Source of the DNA: Batkoa obscura | Lineage: Eukaryota; Entomophthoromycota; Entomophthoromycetes; Entomophthorales; Batkoaceae | DNA: 64,000 bases | Assembly (NCBI GenBank): GCA_030770535.1 | Contig: JASVEC010000079.1 | Location: 1-64,000, forward strand | Direction of reading: 5' to 3' | Notes under the pieces: model-generated | What the model saw: only the letters and a program-made list of their open reading frames with translations | Told to the model about the DNA's origin: nothing | Database searches by the model: none | Made by a program: the position numbers and the translations under genes | Part shown: one piece after another, positions 59,782-64,000 of the stretch | Layout of the letters: each line of letters begins with the position of its first letter | How positions within the stretch are numbered: position 1 is the stretch's first letter

Positions 59782-59905
59782 TTAGAGTGTGTAACATTTA
59801 TAATAACATTAATTAATTACCATAAAGCTAAGAATAAAAGTTTAAAGTATACAAATTTGGAAAATAGACTTTAATTTGATGATTTTCATTATTGTCAATA
59901 TATAC

Positions 59906-60001
59906 GTAGATGTATCTTTTTGTTTAGAAATTTTGATAACAATCTTTCCGCTCAGATAGCATTTAAAAAATGGAAAAAATAATGAAACAAAGAAAACCTC
60001 C
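59906..60001 (+). mobile_element. MITE copy 32 (left end diverged)
   Basis: The central and right parts match the consensus (TTTCCGCTCAGATAGC, TTAAAAAATGGAAAAAATAA); ATAT follows on the right. Confidence 0.7.
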
Positions 60002-61054
60002 ATATTTAATAGATAGTCATCCTAGTGTACATATTTAATTCTTTGGATTTGTTTATTAAAATATGGAATAGATTTCTTTTGTCTCTATAGCTTTATAGTT
60101 ATTAAGTTATGAATGCTATAAATTTGAATATAAATTTTAAATCTAAAAGGACGAAAAATATGTTAATAAATTATTATTTTATCTTATTTTAAAACTCTTG
60201 GCATTTTTGCCACAAGGATGAAAGACGATTAACTAAATTTGAGTATAAATTAACAAAACTCGAAAAAGTCGTTTAAAATTAAATTGATATTCAATTTATA
60301 ATTAATTTCTGGATAAATTATATCACACTTATGATCGTGATTTATTAGTTACTGTTCTTACTAGGTGCGCGATCTACCAAAGTTAGATTAATAGTCTAAT
60401 CTTACATATAAATTAACAATAACAACATTCAAGAAATGTGATCCTTTTACTGCTTATTAAATTATCAATTGTTTGTATAATTTGATCGAATGCCACAAAT
60501 CTATGACTACTAGTATTCTAATTGTCATTCAAGATAAACGGAACAAAAGTAAATAGTATTTAAAAACTATGAAGTTGAAAAATTAAATTAACTTAAATAG
60601 AATTTTTCAATAATACTGAAAAAACTGCTAATTAAAAAAAATGCAACCTTTAAAATTGCAAAAAACCATCAGTGCAATTTCTATCCAATTAGTAAAATCT
60701 ATATATGTATATAATACTCTAAGAATTATCTCAAAAATCAAACCATTCAACTTTGAACATTTATTTTTTATAATTAATATATATACTTTTACAAAAGAAA
60801 TCGGCCCATTTGTATTGATTTTAAAATAAAAAATAAAATGTTTTGAACTCATAAGCAATTATAAAAAGTTAAGCTATAAATTTGAAAATTACAGCATAAA
60901 AAAAGTTATCTAAATACTAAAAAAATAACAAATCAGATAAGGGTAATATAATCCTTGCTTTAAAAGCACTTCAAAATAAAGGACATTAAACATTTAAAAA
61001 ATTGCTATTACATTTAAGTTTTTTGGTTACACTATTTAATAAAAAACATGTAAT

Positions 61055-61152
61055 GAGGATGTGTTTTTCTGCTCAGGAATTTTACCAACAATTTTTCTAT
61101 TCAAATAGTGCTTAAAAGATGGAAAAAGTGATGAAATCAAAAAAACATCACC
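61055..61152 (+). mobile_element. MITE copy 33
   Basis: Plus-oriented copy, GAGGATGTGTTTTT start; flanks TAAT and TTAT no longer match exactly. Confidence 0.75.
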
Positions 61153-61439
61153 TTATTTTGATTATATAAAAAATATCATTATTAAATATAATACATATAG
61201 TAATAAAATCTATAATTTTAATAAAAATAGGTTTATGTTTAGTAGTATATCAATTAAAAAAATAGTAACAACTTCTGATATTACTGGTAAAATTATAAAT
61301 CATTATTTAAAAAATAACTTTTTGTTTATTTACTATAATAACGGATGAGTTGTATTTAGTTAGTAATATGTTAAACATAAATTATCAAGTAATTAGTTAT
61401 TATAATATTTAAAAATAATCAAATAAATAATATTATTGC

Positions 61440-61900
61440 TGTGAAATACCACTTTATCAACTCTATGATTGATTATAACATAAGAATTAAAGTCATTGTA
61501 TTCTCGACTTCATGTATAACCAATTCAGAGTCCCTTATTTTAATTTGTTGCAAGGATATGTAACTTTGTATTGTAAAGAATATTATCTTTTCATTTTGAT
61601 ATCCACAATTATTGGAGTATAAAAGAGATTTTGGAACATAATAATTCGGGGCTTTTTAATTGAGTTGTTCATTAGCATTATGTTTTTAATAAAGCTATTA
61701 AGCCTTTCTGATAGTATTTCACATAGATTTTATGTTAGTATTGTCTATTATATTTTTCTTATATAGTCTGTAGCTTATTACGTGGTATTCTTTATAAATC
61801 AAGTCTATCTTAATTACATAAACTAAGATCTTTCGACTCACGGCTAGTCAGTTAACCAAAAAGCACTTTTAGCTTCAATCATTGAGTACTAGATTCCATA
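61440..61900 (-). repeat. solo LTR-like element, copy 2
   Basis: Reverse-oriented, diverged relative of 8439-8901, alignable along its whole length by eye (for example TCGAAAGATCTTAGTTTATG against TCGAAAGGTCTTAGTTTATG). Flanked by a 4-bp direct repeat TTGC (61436-61439 and 61901-61904). No coding part attached. Fossil. Confidence 0.6.
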
Positions 61901-61994
61901 TTGCATCATAATAAATAATTTGTTTTAATAATTATATTTGATTTTTCAAAGTCAAGATACATATATTATTATAGTAAATAGTTATAAAAGCTAT

Positions 61995-62092
61995 GCAAAA
62001 GTGTTTTTTTATTTTATCGCTTTTTTCTTTTTTAAGCACTATCTGAGTAAAAAAACCGGTAGTAAAATCCTTGAATATAAGAATACATCCCT
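61995..62092 (-). mobile_element. MITE copy 34 (diverged)
   Basis: Reversed copy with several changes in the left half; TTTTTTAAGCACTATCTGAG and the right end are recognisable, followed by ATAT. Confidence 0.65.
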
Positions 62093-63008
62093 ATATAAAG
62101 ATGGCTGATTATAGTTTTAAAGTTAATCACTCCCTCTTATGCAGCTATTTATTAACTTAGTAGTATATTAATAATATGGTTATGGCATTGAAATAACTAT
62201 TTATTTAATAAAAAATCTATAATGTTGGTTATAAAGCATTTAGTGGTAAATATTTCTCAGTTTTATAAAAAGATGTATTTACTTACATACTACAACTTTG
62301 ATTAATACCGATATATAAGTTGTATTAGTAAAAGCCTTTTAATCTAAGAATTTCTATTAAATTTAGTAAGAATTTCGCCAACCTATAATATAAATTATAA
62401 TAGGATGATTTAAAACTGTTAAATATTTTTACTTTTTAATAGAAAAGTTACTTTTATAGAATTTTAAGTAAAATTATTAAAATATAAAATATTTCAAAAT
62501 TGAATAAAAAAATAATAAATTCAAGCCACATATCTTTTTCAAATACGGAATGCTCGAATAAGTTTTAAGCTAGTTCTTTTAATTTATATTTGAAACCAAG
62601 ACTAAATAGATCGAAATACATTCTTCAGAAATAACTCTTTAATACATTAATAATACACTAAAATAAGATAAAGCTACGGAATACAACTTTTACATTTATA
62701 ATAGTCAGCGATGCATCAAAACAATTTATACACCTATTGTTTTTTTAGCTTCTTAGTAGCACAAAATTCAAGTTTTGATTGGTAATACAGCCTACAAATT
62801 ATTACAATAATAGCAATAAATTTAATCAATCTCTTAAAAGCTTGCTTACTAAAACATATCATTAGATCTAATTAACTTGAAAAAAATACTGTGGGATAAA
62901 TTTGGATTAGTAATTATTTAATGACATAATCGAATGACGTTAATCTAGATTCCATAAAAAAAAAATAAAACTAAAACGTTAAACACTTTCAAAACTATAG
63001 TTGCAAAA

Positions 63009-63942
63009 ATGCCAAAACCTAATATTACGCTATATACTTTTGGTAAGCCTATAGTTTGTATGTACAATAAAACTCACCTTTACATTAGGTACTGCAAATG
63101 GCCACAAAGCAAGTATTGCTTTAGAATTATTAAATATTCCATACAAAGTACATAAGGTTGACATTTTTGGCAATGAGCAAAAACAGGACTGGTTTTTAAA
63201 GATTAATCCAAATGGACGTATCCCAGCCATCGTTGATCACTCCAACAATGATTTTGCTGTATTTGAGTCAGGTGCTATCTTATTATATCTTGCAGATAAA
63301 TATGATCCAGAACATAAACTATTACCAAAAGACGATAAATTGAAATCAGAAGCTATTCAATGGGTAAGTTAATTGTAGTTGATTTTAAAACTGATTTTAA
63401 TAAGATTATTAGTTGATGTGGCAAATGGGAGGCCTTGGACCAATGATGGGACAATCTACTCACTTTTCACGCTTCGCACCAGAAAAAATTGAGTATGGTA
63501 TCAATCGTTACAGGAATGAGAGTACAAGGCTGTTTTCGGTAGCTAGTTTTTAAGACTTATTGAGCATATAGTAACTTTTTTAGGTGCTTGAAACGCGTTT
63601 ACAAAGTAGGAACTATTTAGTTGGAGATTCTATTACTGTAGCCGATATTGCTTCCTTCCCTTGGTAAGCTATTGGTATTTATATACATTTTTTAATATTA
63701 AAATATTTTCTAGGGCACGTTTTACGATTTGGGCAGGTGTTGAGATCGACGATTTTCCAAATGTTAAGGCATGGTTGGAAAGAACAGAAGGATTTGATTA
63801 CGTTCAGAGAGGATTAAATGTCCCAGATAAAGATAAAATTAAAGAAATTTTAAAGGATCCTAAATTAGGTGAACAACAAGTAAAGGAAGCTTCTAAGTGG
63901 TTTTTAAAGGGCGAAAAAGAACAAGAACAAGGGCAAAAATAA
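63009..63942 (+). CDS. glutathione S-transferase, Ure2p-like
   Basis: Cytosolic two-domain glutathione transferase. Five exons (63009-63042, 63089-63363, 63413-63538, 63584-63663, 63714-63942) give 247 residues. The N-terminal thioredoxin fold has [31 protein letters not shown] (cis-Pro of the glutathione site) and [18 protein letters not shown] (ESGAI contacts the glutathione gamma-glutamyl group). The C-terminal helical domain has the [14 protein letters not shown] stretch of Ure2p-like GSTs and the capping box [13 protein letters not shown]. It conjugates or reduces electrophiles with glutathione. The C-terminus ends in a Lys/Glu/Gln tail ([10 protein letters not shown]). All phases close; intact. 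Confidence 0.95.
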
Positions 63943-64000
63943 ATTATATTTGTATCTATTTAATCTACTTTGCTTTATTATGGTTATTCCTTATTTTGAG

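Larger units (their letters stand above)
59113..63008. other. 3.9-kb repeat-bearing spacer
   Basis: AT-rich. Contains a possible hydrolase gene fragment (59584-59781), MITE copies 32-34 and the second LTR-like element (61440-61900). No intact gene seen. Confidence 0.45.

Overview
This is a very AT-rich nuclear window from a fungus. Nearly all recognisable genes are split by short GT-AG introns (about 45-70 bases, often with a TRACTAA-like branch site just before the acceptor). The gene set (Hse1-type ESCRT-0 protein, HMT1-type ABC half transporter, Rsd1/RBM39-type splicing factor, Ure2p-like GST, fungal P450s) points to fungi. Base composition and the abundance of small repeats suggest an early-diverging, zygomycete-grade lineage, but I cannot name the species.

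Layout. 1-1249: 3' part of an HSE1/STAM-like gene (minus strand), with apparent frame breaks. 1.3-20.6 kb: accessory, repeat-rich. It holds four members of a CENP-B-type helix-turn-helix protein family that lack any transposase catalytic domain (4.9, 10.7-11.8, 14.0-16.4 and 18.1-19.3 kb), an intact soluble epoxide hydrolase (6.6-7.9 kb), a tRNA-Gly(UCC), an LTR-like solo repeat, and about half of more than 30 copies of a ~97-bp MITE that makes 4-bp target duplications. 20.6-23.4 kb: HMT1-like ABC transporter copy A. 24.2-27.7 kb: an RS/RRM splicing factor and a four-pass membrane protein. 30.3-42.3 kb: an intron-rich P450, an intronless P450 and two paralogous alkaline ceramidases, separated by long AT-rich spacers. 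45.5-48.3 kb: ABC copy B, an inverted copy of A that is identical over about 2.83 kb. 49.2-53.4 kb: a compact housekeeping block (DNA polymerase delta small subunit, proteasome subunit Rpn11, NIF3). 53.5-59.1 kb: three tandem genes of an unrecognised family. 63.0-63.9 kb: an intact GST.

How it fits together. The epoxide hydrolase, two P450s, two HMT1-type transporters and GST are all compatible with oxidation, conjugation and sequestration of toxic compounds, but they are interspersed with housekeeping genes and I see no proof of a cluster. The most striking structural theme is local homogenisation. Two pairs of old, diverged paralogs (the ABC genes; orphan genes 1 and 2) share sharply bounded, perfectly identical tracts (2831 bp and 253 bp) inside dissimilar flanks, which is what recent gene conversion leaves behind. 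The second theme is the MITE family. Its 4-bp duplications (ATAT mostly, but also ATTT, ACAT, GAAT and TAAT) rule out a simple TA-targeting mariner/pogo origin, and it forms chains in which neighbouring copies share a single target duplication. Exon boundaries were read by eye from splice signals and family conservation; every exon set given below keeps one open frame except where stated.
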